Positions 36,855-43,624 of a stretch of 43,624 nucleotides of DNA are shown piece after piece. The position numbers and the translations under genes are program-made. The stretch comes from Rhodospirillales bacterium (GTDB lineage: Bacteria; Pseudomonadota; Alphaproteobacteria; Acetobacterales; Acetobacteraceae): positions 145,336 to 188,959 of the forward strand of contig JAGWQN010000093.1 of the NCBI GenBank assembly GCA_028869995.1, in the 5' to 3' direction. The notes under the pieces were generated by a model. The model did no database searches and was not told the DNA's origin. It worked only from the letters and a program-made list of their open reading frames with translations. How positions within the stretch are numbered: position 1 is the first letter of the stretch; each line of letters begins with the position of its first letter.

Positions 36855-39170
36855 TTGCCCATTGCTACTGGCGCGCTGTTCCGCAGCGGTGGCGCCCCTC
36901 GTCCGGACTCCGGGCATGGCTCGGATTCCCTCATCCATACGTCGAAGCACCGCCCACTCGGCAGCCAATCGGGACTGCTCGACCTGAGCGATCCCGCGAC
37001 CACGCCGGCCGTGTGGTTTGGCGAGGTGGGCGGGCCAGTCGGCTCGCCGTCGTCGGGACAAGCTCCGCTGGGCCAGGCGCCGCTCGGCCAGACACCACTG
37101 GGCCAGACACCACTGGGCCAGACGTCACTGAGCCAGACGTCACTGGCTCAGGCGAGCCTGGGCAGCGTGCCGCTGGGAACAACGCTTTCGGCATCCGAAC
37201 TCTCGCTCGTGACGTATGTCTCGGGCGTGGATGCGAGCGGCAGCCTCGCCGACAGCAACACCGACCCCTCCTTTGCGTCCTGGGACTACAACACCAGCTC
37301 GCCGTCCTACAGCGGCTCCAACGGCGTGGCCCACCACTGGACGGCGGCGGTCGCCGGTCAGGCGCCGACGGTCGATGTCTATTTCGATCCCTCATCAAAC
37401 TGGACGGCAGCCGAACAAACCGCTTTCAAGCAGGGTCTGTCGCTCTGGTCGGATGTGGCGAACATCAAGTTCCAGTATGTCTCGTCGAGCAGCAGCGCGC
37501 AGTACATCATCTCCCGCGGATCGTCGGGTAGCGGCGCCGACACGCTTCCCTTGTATAATTATGGTTCCGGCAGCGGCACCTTCGCCTCCTACAGCGAAGG
37601 CGTCATGTATGCGGCTCAGACGGCCATCGACACGACATCCTATGGCTGGCAGTCCCTAGACTCCTACTCGTACGTTCAAGCGTATGGTCCGGAGACGGTG
37701 GTGCACGAGGAAGGGCACATGCTCGGCCTCGGCCATGACGGGCCCTACAACGGCACCGCCATCAACCAGAACGGCAGTTTCGACCTACGTCAGTATTCGA
37801 TCATGTCGTATTTCGACAGCTCGAATCAGAAAGTCGGCGGCACCCAGTACTACCCGACGACGCCGATGTTCACCGACATCGCGGCGGCGCAGCGCCTCTA
37901 CGGCGCGCCGACCAGCAGCGCGCTGTCCGGCGGACAGATCTTCGGCTTTCACAACAACACCGGCCTGCAGACGTTCGACTTCACCGTCAACACCCATCCG
38001 GTGGTGACGATCTACGACACCGGGGCGCATAACACGCTGGACCTCTCCGGGTTCACGACGTCCGCCACGATCGACCTGCGGCCCGGCTATTTCTCCTCCG
38101 CCGCCGGCATGAAGGACAATATCGCCATCTATCCCGGTGTCGCCGTGGACACCGCGATCGGCACCACCGGCGGCACAACCTTCTGGGTCAACGGTGACTC
38201 GGACATGCTGATCGGTCAGGGCCTCGGCAACACCGCCGTCTTTACCGCCCCCAAGTCCGATTACACGATCCACGTGGTGAACAGCGCCACCACCACCGTT
38301 TCCATGGGCACGACCGTCGACACGCTGGTCAACGTCCAGAACATGGTCTTCAACGCCTGCTACGCGCCGTTCACGCGCATCGCGACGCCGGACGGCGACG
38401 TCGAGGCCGGGTCGCTGCGCGCGGGCGACGTGGTGCAGACGCTGGCGGGCGAGGCGGCGCGCGTGCGCTGGCTCGGCCGCCGTCACGTGACCGGCGATGT
38501 CTTTGCCGCGGACCCGTCGCGCCGGCCGATCCGCATCGCGCCTGGCGCCCTGGGTCCCGATTGCCCACGCCGCGCGCTCGTGGTCTCGCCGCTGCACGCA
38601 CTCTGGTTCGACGGCGTGCTGGTGCCGGCGGAGCTTCTGGTGAACGGCAGTACCATCCGCCGCCTGGCCCCCCGCGACGGCTTCGATTACGTGCATATCG
38701 AACTCGATCGCCACGACGTGCTACTGGCGGAGGGCGCACCGGCTGAGAGTTTCATTGATCTCGAGTCACGCTGGATGTTCGAAAACGCGGCGGACGCCCC
38801 GGCAGGCGGACCCAAGGAACAGTGCGGCCGGCGCATCGGCGGCGACGACCCGGCCCTGCTCGCCATCCGCGCGCGGCTCGGGCGCGGGCTCGGCACCGGC
38901 GGCGGACGCTGGACCGGCCATCTCGACCAGGAGGGCCCGGACCTCATGATCGGCTGGGCCATGAACGAAGCGAACCCGCTGGAGCCGGCGCTGCTGCGTG
39001 TCGAGGACGAGAACGGCGCGGACGCCCCCCCGGTGCTGCTCGCCGCAAGCTTCCGCGAGGACCTGGCCGCGGCGGGCATGGGGGATGGCTGCCTCGGCTT
39101 CTACCTCAAGCGCGCGGGCGGCAGGCCTCCCCGGCTCTACCTGCCGGATGGCCAGCTGCTCGCGGCATGA
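36855..39170 (+). CDS. M10 zinc metalloprotease (serralysin-like) fused to a Hint domain and C-terminal module
   Basis: A 771-residue multidomain protein. A low-complexity head with 5-residue repeats (residues ~70-109) is followed by an M10/metzincin protease with the full zinc motif HEEGHMLGLGH (284-294) and Met-turn SIMSYF (Met317). Next is a serralysin-type beta-roll region (NTLDLSGF...TIDLRPGYFSSAAG) whose RTX repeats are degenerate. A Hint_2-type domain begins at Cys502 (CYAPFTRIATPDG, LRAGDVV) and has SPLHALWFDGVLVPAELLVN with His581. The C-terminus (685-771) carries a GWA...R.DL...G..GF module. Serralysins leave the cell by type I secretion; no signal peptide is seen here and no secretion genes are near. 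The TTG start at 36855 is uncertain, with no ribosome site and GTG at 37011 as an alternative. The combination of protease and Hint is unusual. Confidence 0.85.
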   Translation: MPIATGALFRSGGAPRPDSGHGSDSLIHTSKHRPLGSQSGLLDLSDPATTPAVWFGEVGGPVGSPSSGQAPLGQAPLGQTPLGQTPLGQTSLSQTSLAQASLGSVPLGTTLSASELSLVTYVSGVDASGSLADSNTDPSFASWDYNTSSPSYSGSNGVAHHWTAAVAGQAPTVDVYFDPSSNWTAAEQTAFKQGLSLWSDVANIKFQYVSSSSSAQYIISRGSSGSGADTLPLYNYGSGSGTFASYSEGVMYAAQTAIDTTSYGWQSLDSYSYVQAYGPETVVHEEGHMLGLGHDGPYNGTAINQNGSFDLRQYSIMSYFDSSNQKVGGTQYYPTTPMFTDIAAAQRLYGAPTSSALSGGQIFGFHNNTGLQTFDFTVNTHPVVTIYDTGAHNTLDLSGFTTSATIDLRPGYFSSAAGMKDNIAIYPGVAVDTAIGTTGGTTFWVNGDSDMLIGQGLGNTAVFTAPKSDYTIHVVNSATTTVSMGTTVDTLVNVQNMVFNACYAPFTRIATPDGDVEAGSLRAGDVVQTLAGEAARVRWLGRRHVTGDVFAADPSRRPIRIAPGALGPDCPRRALVVSPLHALWFDGVLVPAELLVNGSTIRRLAPRDGFDYVHIELDRHDVLLAEGAPAESFIDLESRWMFENAADAPAGGPKEQCGRRIGGDDPALLAIRARLGRGLGTGGGRWTGHLDQEGPDLMIGWAMNEANPLEPALLRVEDENGADAPPVLLAASFREDLAAAGMGDGCLGFYLKRAGGRPPRLYLPDGQLLAA
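37062..37181 (+). repeat. Eight tandem 15-bp units coding a 5-residue repeat
   Basis: Eight consecutive 15-bp units within the M10-Hint gene encode [AT][PS]LGQ-type pentapeptides: APLGQ twice, TPLGQ twice, then TSLSQ, TSLAQ, ASLGS and VPLGT. Units 3 and 4 are near-identical at DNA level, and the array decays at its right end. It could be a flexible spacer or pentapeptide-like coil between the N-terminus and the protease domain, and such arrays are prone to change in copy number. Confidence 0.85.
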
Positions 39171-40021
39171 GTTGGCTGCTGCGCGTCGCCGCCGACTGCA
39201 AGCTCGCAACACCCGGCGGCATGCGTCCGGCGCTGACGCTCGAACCCGGCGACGCGATCGCGATCGGACCAGGGATCGAGCGGCGTGTCAGGCAGGCATC
39301 CCGCATCGTCATCGCGCGCCAAACGCCCCGGCGCACCCTCTGGCCGGTTTCGGTCCCGGCAGGCAGCCTCGGCGCGGACCTGCCCTCGACCGATCTCGTC
39401 GTCGCCGTGGAACAGATCCTGCCGCTGGCCGATGGGCTGGGCGCGCCGGCACGGTTTCTTGTGGATGGCGTCGCCATACGCCACGCGCCAGGTCCGGAAC
39501 GCCTCGACGTCGTGGAACTTGAACTGGACGCACCGTTGGCAACCCTCGCCCCCGAGACGACCCTGCCGCATCTGGTCGAGGCCGTCGCGGCGAGGCACCT
39601 GCCCCCGGCAGGGCCGCCCACCGGTGCGATCGACGAGGCCGGCAACGAGGGCGCCTCCGGCTGGGCGCGCGACGCGGTCCGGCCGGGCCAGCCGCTGTTG
39701 CTCACGCTCGAGATCGACGGCATCGCCCGCGCGTTGCTGCTCGCCGATCTCTACCGTGACGATCTTGCCGCCGCGATGGCCGGCGAAGGGCGCCACGGTT
39801 TCCGCCTCGCCTTCACGCCGGCGCTCGCTCGCCGGGACTACCATCACGTTGCGCTCTGCCGCGCCTGGGATCGCGCTCCGGTCGCCGGCGCCGAGATGTT
39901 GATCAGCGCCGCGCCGCCGCTCGGCTTAGCCATGGCAACCGTCGCGGCGCTGGCGCCCGAGGCCCGGGCGCAGGCGCTCAGCGCGGCCCTGATGGCGCTC
40001 GGCGAAGCCGCGCGCGCGTGA
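39167..40021 (+). CDS. Hint_2-like domain protein with shared C-terminal module (companion of M10-Hint)
   Basis: A 284-residue protein that starts inside the stop of the M10-Hint gene (ATGA, 39167-39170), so it is translationally coupled. Residues 1-120 resemble the Hint_2 fold: Cys11 opens the block CKLATPGG, then LEPGD, LVVAVEQILPLADGL and APARFLVDGVAIRH. These align with CYAPFTRIATPDG, LRAGD, VSPLHALWFDGV and PAELLVNGSTIRR in its neighbour. The position of the neighbour's His581 is Gln83, so only half of the expected active site remains. Residues ~160-235 repeat the neighbour's C-terminal module (GWARDAVRPGQP, LYRDDLAAAMAGEGRHGF). No signal peptide. Role unknown; a structural partner or inhibitor is possible. 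Confidence 0.75.
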   Translation: MSWLLRVAADCKLATPGGMRPALTLEPGDAIAIGPGIERRVRQASRIVIARQTPRRTLWPVSVPAGSLGADLPSTDLVVAVEQILPLADGLGAPARFLVDGVAIRHAPGPERLDVVELELDAPLATLAPETTLPHLVEAVAARHLPPAGPPTGAIDEAGNEGASGWARDAVRPGQPLLLTLEIDGIARALLLADLYRDDLAAAMAGEGRHGFRLAFTPALARRDYHHVALCRAWDRAPVAGAEMLISAAPPLGLAMATVAALAPEARAQALSAALMALGEAARA

Positions 40022-40889
40022 GCCCAACCAGGGCATCGGCCACGACCGAGGACATTGCCGGCACATCCGGATCGCCCGGCATCGGCAGCTGCAGCGCCAT
40101 ACCGCCAGGCAGCCTCTCGCCGTCCTCGGCACGGCGCAGCTCAAGCACGTGCATCCCCCCTTGGGGCAGGTTCGCGTCGATGCGGAAGGCACAGGCGCCG
40201 AGCCCCACCATCGCGAGATCGGGCCGGGCAAGATCGGCGAAGCCGTGCGCGACGGTGTGACCGTCGCTCAGCAAGGCCAGCAGCACCGGCACGCCCGGCA
40301 TGGCCGCGTCGCGTACCCAACCCTCCGCCCCCTCGGGCCCGAGGCGCTCCACGGTTCCCTCCAGCCGGCCATAACGCCGCCCGCCCCGCGTGGCGATCAG
40401 CGCCCGCAACCGCGCCAGTCCCGCATCCGGAAGCGGTCGTCCGGACGGTTGATGGCTGACACAGGCGAGCCCCTCGACCAGCAGCACACAGGGCCCGTCC
40501 GTCTCCAGCTGCACACAAGGCAGGCCCGTGGGGCCGGCGGCAACGCCGTTGCCATCTTCGAGAAAACCCGCCGGCCATACGGCGTCACCAAGCAGCAGCG
40601 GCTGCCCCCGGCACACGGCGAGCGGACGCGCCGGAACGCCACCCGCGATGGCGTCGCGGCCAATGGTGACGACCTCGGTGCTCGCGGCACCGAGCATCCA
40701 CCGTCGGCGGAGCATGTGCAGCTGCCCGTCGGCGCCGCGCAGCAGCGTGCCGGGAAGCAGGGAAGCCGCCGGCCGCGGCCCTTGCGCCGTTTCGACCAGC
40801 GCGGCGGCGGCAATACCCGCGGCGAGCGGCCACGTCGCCTCGCGCTCCGGCGCGAGCATGGGCGGCAGGCGAGGCAGCAGGTCGGGCAA
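39978..40889 (-). CDS. Third Hint-like/shared-module protein, convergent
   Basis: A 303-residue protein convergent with, and overlapping by 44 bp, the end of the companion gene. Residues ~28-115 resemble a worn Hint_2 domain (LVETAQGPRPAASLLPGTLL ... PLLLGDAVWPAGFLEDGNG) but carry neither the leading Cys nor the SPxH His. Residues ~185-255 contain the shared module: GAEGWVRDAAMPGVPVLLAL and FADLARPDLAMVGLGACAF. TTG at 40889 is chosen because GGAGGAAA lies just before it; the frame continues to a TTG at 40994 and also has an ATG at 40859. The gene faces the FMN oxidoreductase divergently (116 bp between starts). Function unknown; the architecture ties it to the M10-Hint gene. Confidence 0.72.
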   Translation of the reverse strand: MPDLLPRLPPMLAPEREATWPLAAGIAAAALVETAQGPRPAASLLPGTLLRGADGQLHMLRRRWMLGAASTEVVTIGRDAIAGGVPARPLAVCRGQPLLLGDAVWPAGFLEDGNGVAAGPTGLPCVQLETDGPCVLLVEGLACVSHQPSGRPLPDAGLARLRALIATRGGRRYGRLEGTVERLGPEGAEGWVRDAAMPGVPVLLALLSDGHTVAHGFADLARPDLAMVGLGACAFRIDANLPQGGMHVLELRRAEDGERLPGGMALQLPMPGDPDVPAMSSVVADALVGLTRARLRRAPSGPR

Positions 40890-40893
40890 GCGG

Positions 40894-40901
40894 TTTCCTC
40901 C
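40894..40901 (-). promoter_or_regulatory. Ribosome binding site choosing a TTG start
   Basis: GGAGGAAA on the minus strand ends 4 nt before TTG (40889). It is the best Shine-Dalgarno in the neighbourhood and fixes the start of the third Hint-like gene. Confidence 0.65.
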
Positions 40902-41005
40902 GATCGCGAGGCCCAGCCATCCGGTGGGGCCGCAGATTTTTAGCACGGCGCCAACCGGAGCCGGTCTATCGTCGTCGACTCGGCCGAACAACAAGGGAAC
41001 GCGCG

Positions 41006-42436
41006 ATGGCGACGGTGATCATGGTGGCCCTGGTGCTGCTGCTGGCTGTGGGCCTGCTCTACCTGCACGATATCCGTCAGACGCAGCACACGATCCTGCG
41101 CAACTACCCGGTGGTCGGGCATTTCCGATACTTCGCCGAGACCTGGGGCGAATACATGCGCCAGTACCAGTATCTGCCGGACTGGGTCGAGCGGCCATTC
41201 AACCGCCTGGAGCGGGCCTGGGTCTATCGCTCGGCCAAGGGCGTCTCCAATCTGGTTTCGTTCGGCAGCGAGGTGATGCCGGTCTTCGCCTTCCGCAACG
41301 CCCCCTTCCCGGTTCTCGAGGAGGAGAAATCCGCGTTTCCGGGCAAGTGGATCGGCCTCGCCGAGGGCCCGGGAGCGTGCGCGCGGCCCTACCGGGCGAC
41401 GAGCTTTTTCAACATCTCGGGCATGAGCTATGGCGCGCTCTCGCACGCGGCCGTCTCGGCGCTGTCGCGCGGCGCGAAGCTCGGCGGGATCTGGATGGCG
41501 ACCGGCGAAGGCGGTCTCGCCCCTTACCATCTCGAGGGCGGCTGCGACGTGATCATGCAGATCGGCACGGCAAAATACGGCGCACGTGACGAGCGGGGGA
41601 ACCTCTCCGAAGCGAAGCTGCTGGAAATCGCCGCGCACGAGAATGTGCGCATGTTCGAGGTGAAGCTGGCGCAGGGGGCGAAGCCGGGGAAGGGTGGGAT
41701 CCTGCCCGGCGTGAAGGTCACGCCCGAGATTGCGGCGATCCGCGGCATCCCGGTCGGGCAGGACAGCATTTCACCCAACCGCCATACGGATATCGGCTCC
41801 GTGCGCGAGCTTGGGGCCTTCGTCGCCCGGCTGCGGCGCGTCACCGGTCGGCCGGTTGGGGTCAAGTTCGTCGTCGGGCACCCTGGGTTTCTGGACACGT
41901 GGTTCGCCGATTGCGTCGCCAACCCCGAGGGCTGTCCCGACTACGTCCAGGTCGATGGCGGTGAAGGCGGCACCGGGGCCGCGCCGGCCCCCCTCGCCGA
42001 CTATGTCGGCCTGCCGATCACCCAGGCGCTCCCGCTCGTTGCCGAGGCGCGTGCCCGCCATGGCCTCGACGAGCGCATCCGCATCGTCGCCAGCGGCAAG
42101 CTGATCACGCCGGACAAGGTCGCCTGGGCGCTCTGCATGGGGGCTGATTTTGTATCATCGGCGCGCGGATTCATGTTTTCGCTGGGATGCATCCAGGCGA
42201 TGAAGTGCGGCAGCGGCAAATGCCCGACCGGGGTGACGGCGGCCGATCCGAAGCTGATCCGCGGGCTCGACCCGATGGACAAGGCCGGGCGCGTCGCGCG
42301 CTATGCCGAGCGCATCCGTGACGAGGTGGAGATCATTGCCCATGCCTGCGGGTTGCCCAACGCCGGCGGATTTCGCCCCGAGCACGTGACCGCGATCGAA
42401 CGCGGTGTCAGCGGGTTCAGGAGCGCGGGCGCCTGA
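41006..42436 (+). CDS. FMN-binding glutamate synthase-like protein (GltB central/FMN domain)
   Basis: A 476-residue protein of the FMN-binding glutamate-synthase domain family, stand-alone and with an N-terminal membrane helix (VIMVALVLLLAVGLLYLHD) not found in GltB. The flavin domain has FFNISGMSYGALSHAAVSAL, PGKGGILPGVKVTPEIA, SISPNRHTDIGSV, GVKFVVGHPG and VDGGEGGTGAAP. A GltB-like Fe-S motif C-x5-C-x4-C is present (Cys395, Cys401, Cys406 in GCIQAMKCGSGKCPTGV). It lacks the N-terminal amidotransferase domain, so ammonia or another electron-transfer reaction is more likely than glutamine-dependent glutamate synthesis; the true reaction is unknown for most of this family. AAGGGA precedes the ATG. 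It is divergent from the third Hint-like gene. Confidence 0.9.
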   Translation: MATVIMVALVLLLAVGLLYLHDIRQTQHTILRNYPVVGHFRYFAETWGEYMRQYQYLPDWVERPFNRLERAWVYRSAKGVSNLVSFGSEVMPVFAFRNAPFPVLEEEKSAFPGKWIGLAEGPGACARPYRATSFFNISGMSYGALSHAAVSALSRGAKLGGIWMATGEGGLAPYHLEGGCDVIMQIGTAKYGARDERGNLSEAKLLEIAAHENVRMFEVKLAQGAKPGKGGILPGVKVTPEIAAIRGIPVGQDSISPNRHTDIGSVRELGAFVARLRRVTGRPVGVKFVVGHPGFLDTWFADCVANPEGCPDYVQVDGGEGGTGAAPAPLADYVGLPITQALPLVAEARARHGLDERIRIVASGKLITPDKVAWALCMGADFVSSARGFMFSLGCIQAMKCGSGKCPTGVTAADPKLIRGLDPMDKAGRVARYAERIRDEVEIIAHACGLPNAGGFRPEHVTAIERGVSGFRSAGA

Positions 42437-42515
42437 ACCCGCTCGAACGGTCCGCGCACCGCGCCGCCCGAAGCACGCGGTCCAACCCGGCGATCCCGCC
42501 TGATCGGATATTGCC

Positions 42516-43624
42516 CTAGACGGCGCCGTGCGGCTTGGGTCGCGGGCGTTCGGCAAAGCGGGCAAGCCGGAACGGCGTCGGATCGACCACCGGCGGCGTT
42601 CCCATCACCAGGTCCGCGGTCAGCCGCCCCGCGCCCGGCCCGATCCCGAAGCCATGCCCGGAATAGCCGGTCGAGATCACCAGGCCTGGCAGCGTATCGA
42701 CGTGGGAAATCACCGGCACCGCGTCGGGCGTGACATCGATGAGCCCGGCCCAGCGCTGCACCACTTTCAGCCGCGCGACCGCCGGCAGTTCGCGCTCGAG
42801 GTTGCGGCTCGCGGCATCGAGGATCGGCTGATACGGCTCCGGATCGAGGATGCGGCGATGCTCGAATGGCGAAGGCCGGTCCAGCGCCCAGCGACTCGGC
42901 AGGCGCGCCTCCTCGAAGAAGCGCTTGCCGAAGCGCACATGCACGTCCTTGCGCTCCATCCTCCAGGCGGGCAGGAAATCGAAGAACAGTCGGAACGAAT
43001 CCGGCACCAGATCGTGGAAGCCGAAGCGGCCATGGGTGAGCGTGAAGCCGCCGTCGTCGCGCTGGCGCATCGCGAAGCCATGTCCGAGTGCCGCGATCTC
43101 CGGCGCCACGTCCCCGCCCGGCAGCGGCGCGGTGCGCATGACCGAGGAGAGCATCTTGAGCTGCGGCATGTCGATGCCGACCGACCCCAGGAACAGGCGC
43201 GACCAGGCGCCACCGGCGAGAACCACGGTCTGGCAGCGAATCCGTCCACGCTCGGTGACTGCCGCTGCGACGCGCCCGCCCTCGGTTTCGATGCCGCGCA
43301 CGGCGCAGTTCGTGAACACCGAGGCTCCTGCCCTGCGCGCCGCAAGCGCGATGGCCGGAGCGGCCTTCTGCGGCTCCGCCTGTCCGTCACTCGCGGTGTA
43401 GAGGGCGCCGGCGTATTTGCGCCCTGTCCCCGGCATCATCCTCGCCACCTCCGCGGAGCTGATGATGCGGGTATCGAGCTGGAACGGACGCGAGTGCTCG
43501 AGCCAGGCCTCACGCTGGGCGATCGCCGCTTCGTCGTCGCAGAGATAGGCGATCCCCCCGGCCCGAAATCCGGTCGAGGCGCCGACGCGCGCATCCATGC
43601 CGTTCCATTGACGCAACGCCTCGA
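42516..43624 (-). CDS. FAD-dependent oxidoreductase (DAO family), 5' end outside window
   Basis: The C-terminal 370 residues or so of a glycine/D-amino-acid-oxidase-type flavoprotein; the frame is open to the right edge, so the N-terminal FAD-binding Rossmann fold is missing. Visible blocks are YLCDDEAAIAQREAWLEH, SDGQAEPQKAAPAIALAARR, QTVVLAGGAWSRLFLG and the C-terminal FAD-closing motif QRWAGLIDVTPDAVPVIS, with VISTGYSGHGFGIGPGAGRL. Members oxidise amines or amino acids such as sarcosine, glycine, opines or D-amino acids. It differs from the DadA at 12205. The substrate cannot be assigned. It converges with the FMN protein, 79 bp apart. Confidence 0.88.
   Translation of the reverse strand, partial: EALRQWNGMDARVGASTGFRAGGIAYLCDDEAAIAQREAWLEHSRPFQLDTRIISSAEVARMMPGTGRKYAGALYTASDGQAEPQKAAPAIALAARRAGASVFTNCAVRGIETEGGRVAAAVTERGRIRCQTVVLAGGAWSRLFLGSVGIDMPQLKMLSSVMRTAPLPGGDVAPEIAALGHGFAMRQRDDGGFTLTHGRFGFHDLVPDSFRLFFDFLPAWRMERKDVHVRFGKRFFEEARLPSRWALDRPSPFEHRRILDPEPYQPILDAASRNLERELPAVARLKVVQRWAGLIDVTPDAVPVISHVDTLPGLVISTGYSGHGFGIGPGAGRLTADLVMGTPPVVDPTPFRLARFAERPRPKPHGAV

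Noticed and set aside
1-43624. Insertion sequences, prophage, CRISPR arrays, tRNA or rRNA genes
   Set aside because: No transposase or integrase motifs, no regular direct repeats apart from the coding array at 37062-37181, and no tRNA-like folds noticed by eye. A tRNA scan was not possible here.

Overview
The window is 43.6 kb of very GC-rich bacterial DNA, densely coded on both strands. No tRNA, rRNA, CRISPR array or transposase was seen. The gene set (hopanoid transporter HpnN, membrane ferritin MbfA, Hint_2-type proteins, Opp/Dpp and Ugp-like ABC genes, an orphan molybdenum hydroxylase) points to an alphaproteobacterium, most likely in Rhodospirillales/Acetobacteraceae. That placement is inference from gene content; no phylogeny was run.

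Layout. 1-390 is the end of an oligopeptide ABC ATPase, convergent across a hairpin with a large Asp-box (sortilin-like) protein (451-3609, minus). 3781-8162 (minus) is hpnN translationally coupled to a GH42-like glycosidase. 8284-15777 (plus) carries a MetE-like methyltransferase, two GT4-type glycosyltransferases, purH, dadA and mbfA. 15781-16397 is a YqjI-like PadR metalloregulator behind a repeated dyad operator. 16454-23182 (minus) holds an adaptor-RND efflux pair followed by an orphan aldehyde/xanthine-oxidase large subunit. 23293-25992 (plus) has an HMG-CoA lyase, a class III CoA-transferase and a flavin-reductase-fold protein. 26002-29090 (minus) is asnB coupled to a dihydroorotase, and divergent from it are ygfZ and a TPMT-like methyltransferase (29200-30578). 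30618-32560 is a TetR/MFS unit under a perfect 28-bp palindrome. 32586-36550 (minus) is a Ugp-like ABC uptake operon ending in a GpdQ-like phosphodiesterase, with no ATPase gene. 36855-40889 is an unusual cluster of three proteins sharing a Hint-like domain and a C-terminal module, the first also carrying an M10 zinc metalloprotease. 41006-42436 is an FMN-binding glutamate-synthase-like protein, and 42516 to the right edge is a truncated FAD oxidoreductase.

How genes work together. Ugp-like import plus the phosphodiesterase looks like glycerophosphodiester scavenging. MbfA and the YqjI-like regulator, 1.3 kb apart, suggest iron/metal homeostasis. The TetR protein probably controls itself and the MFS exporter through the palindrome. 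The most novel element is the M10-protease/Hint cluster (36855-40889): Hint catalytic residues appear intact in the protease fusion, half-lost in its coupled partner and absent in the convergent third member, which suggests one self-processing secreted protease and two derived companions.
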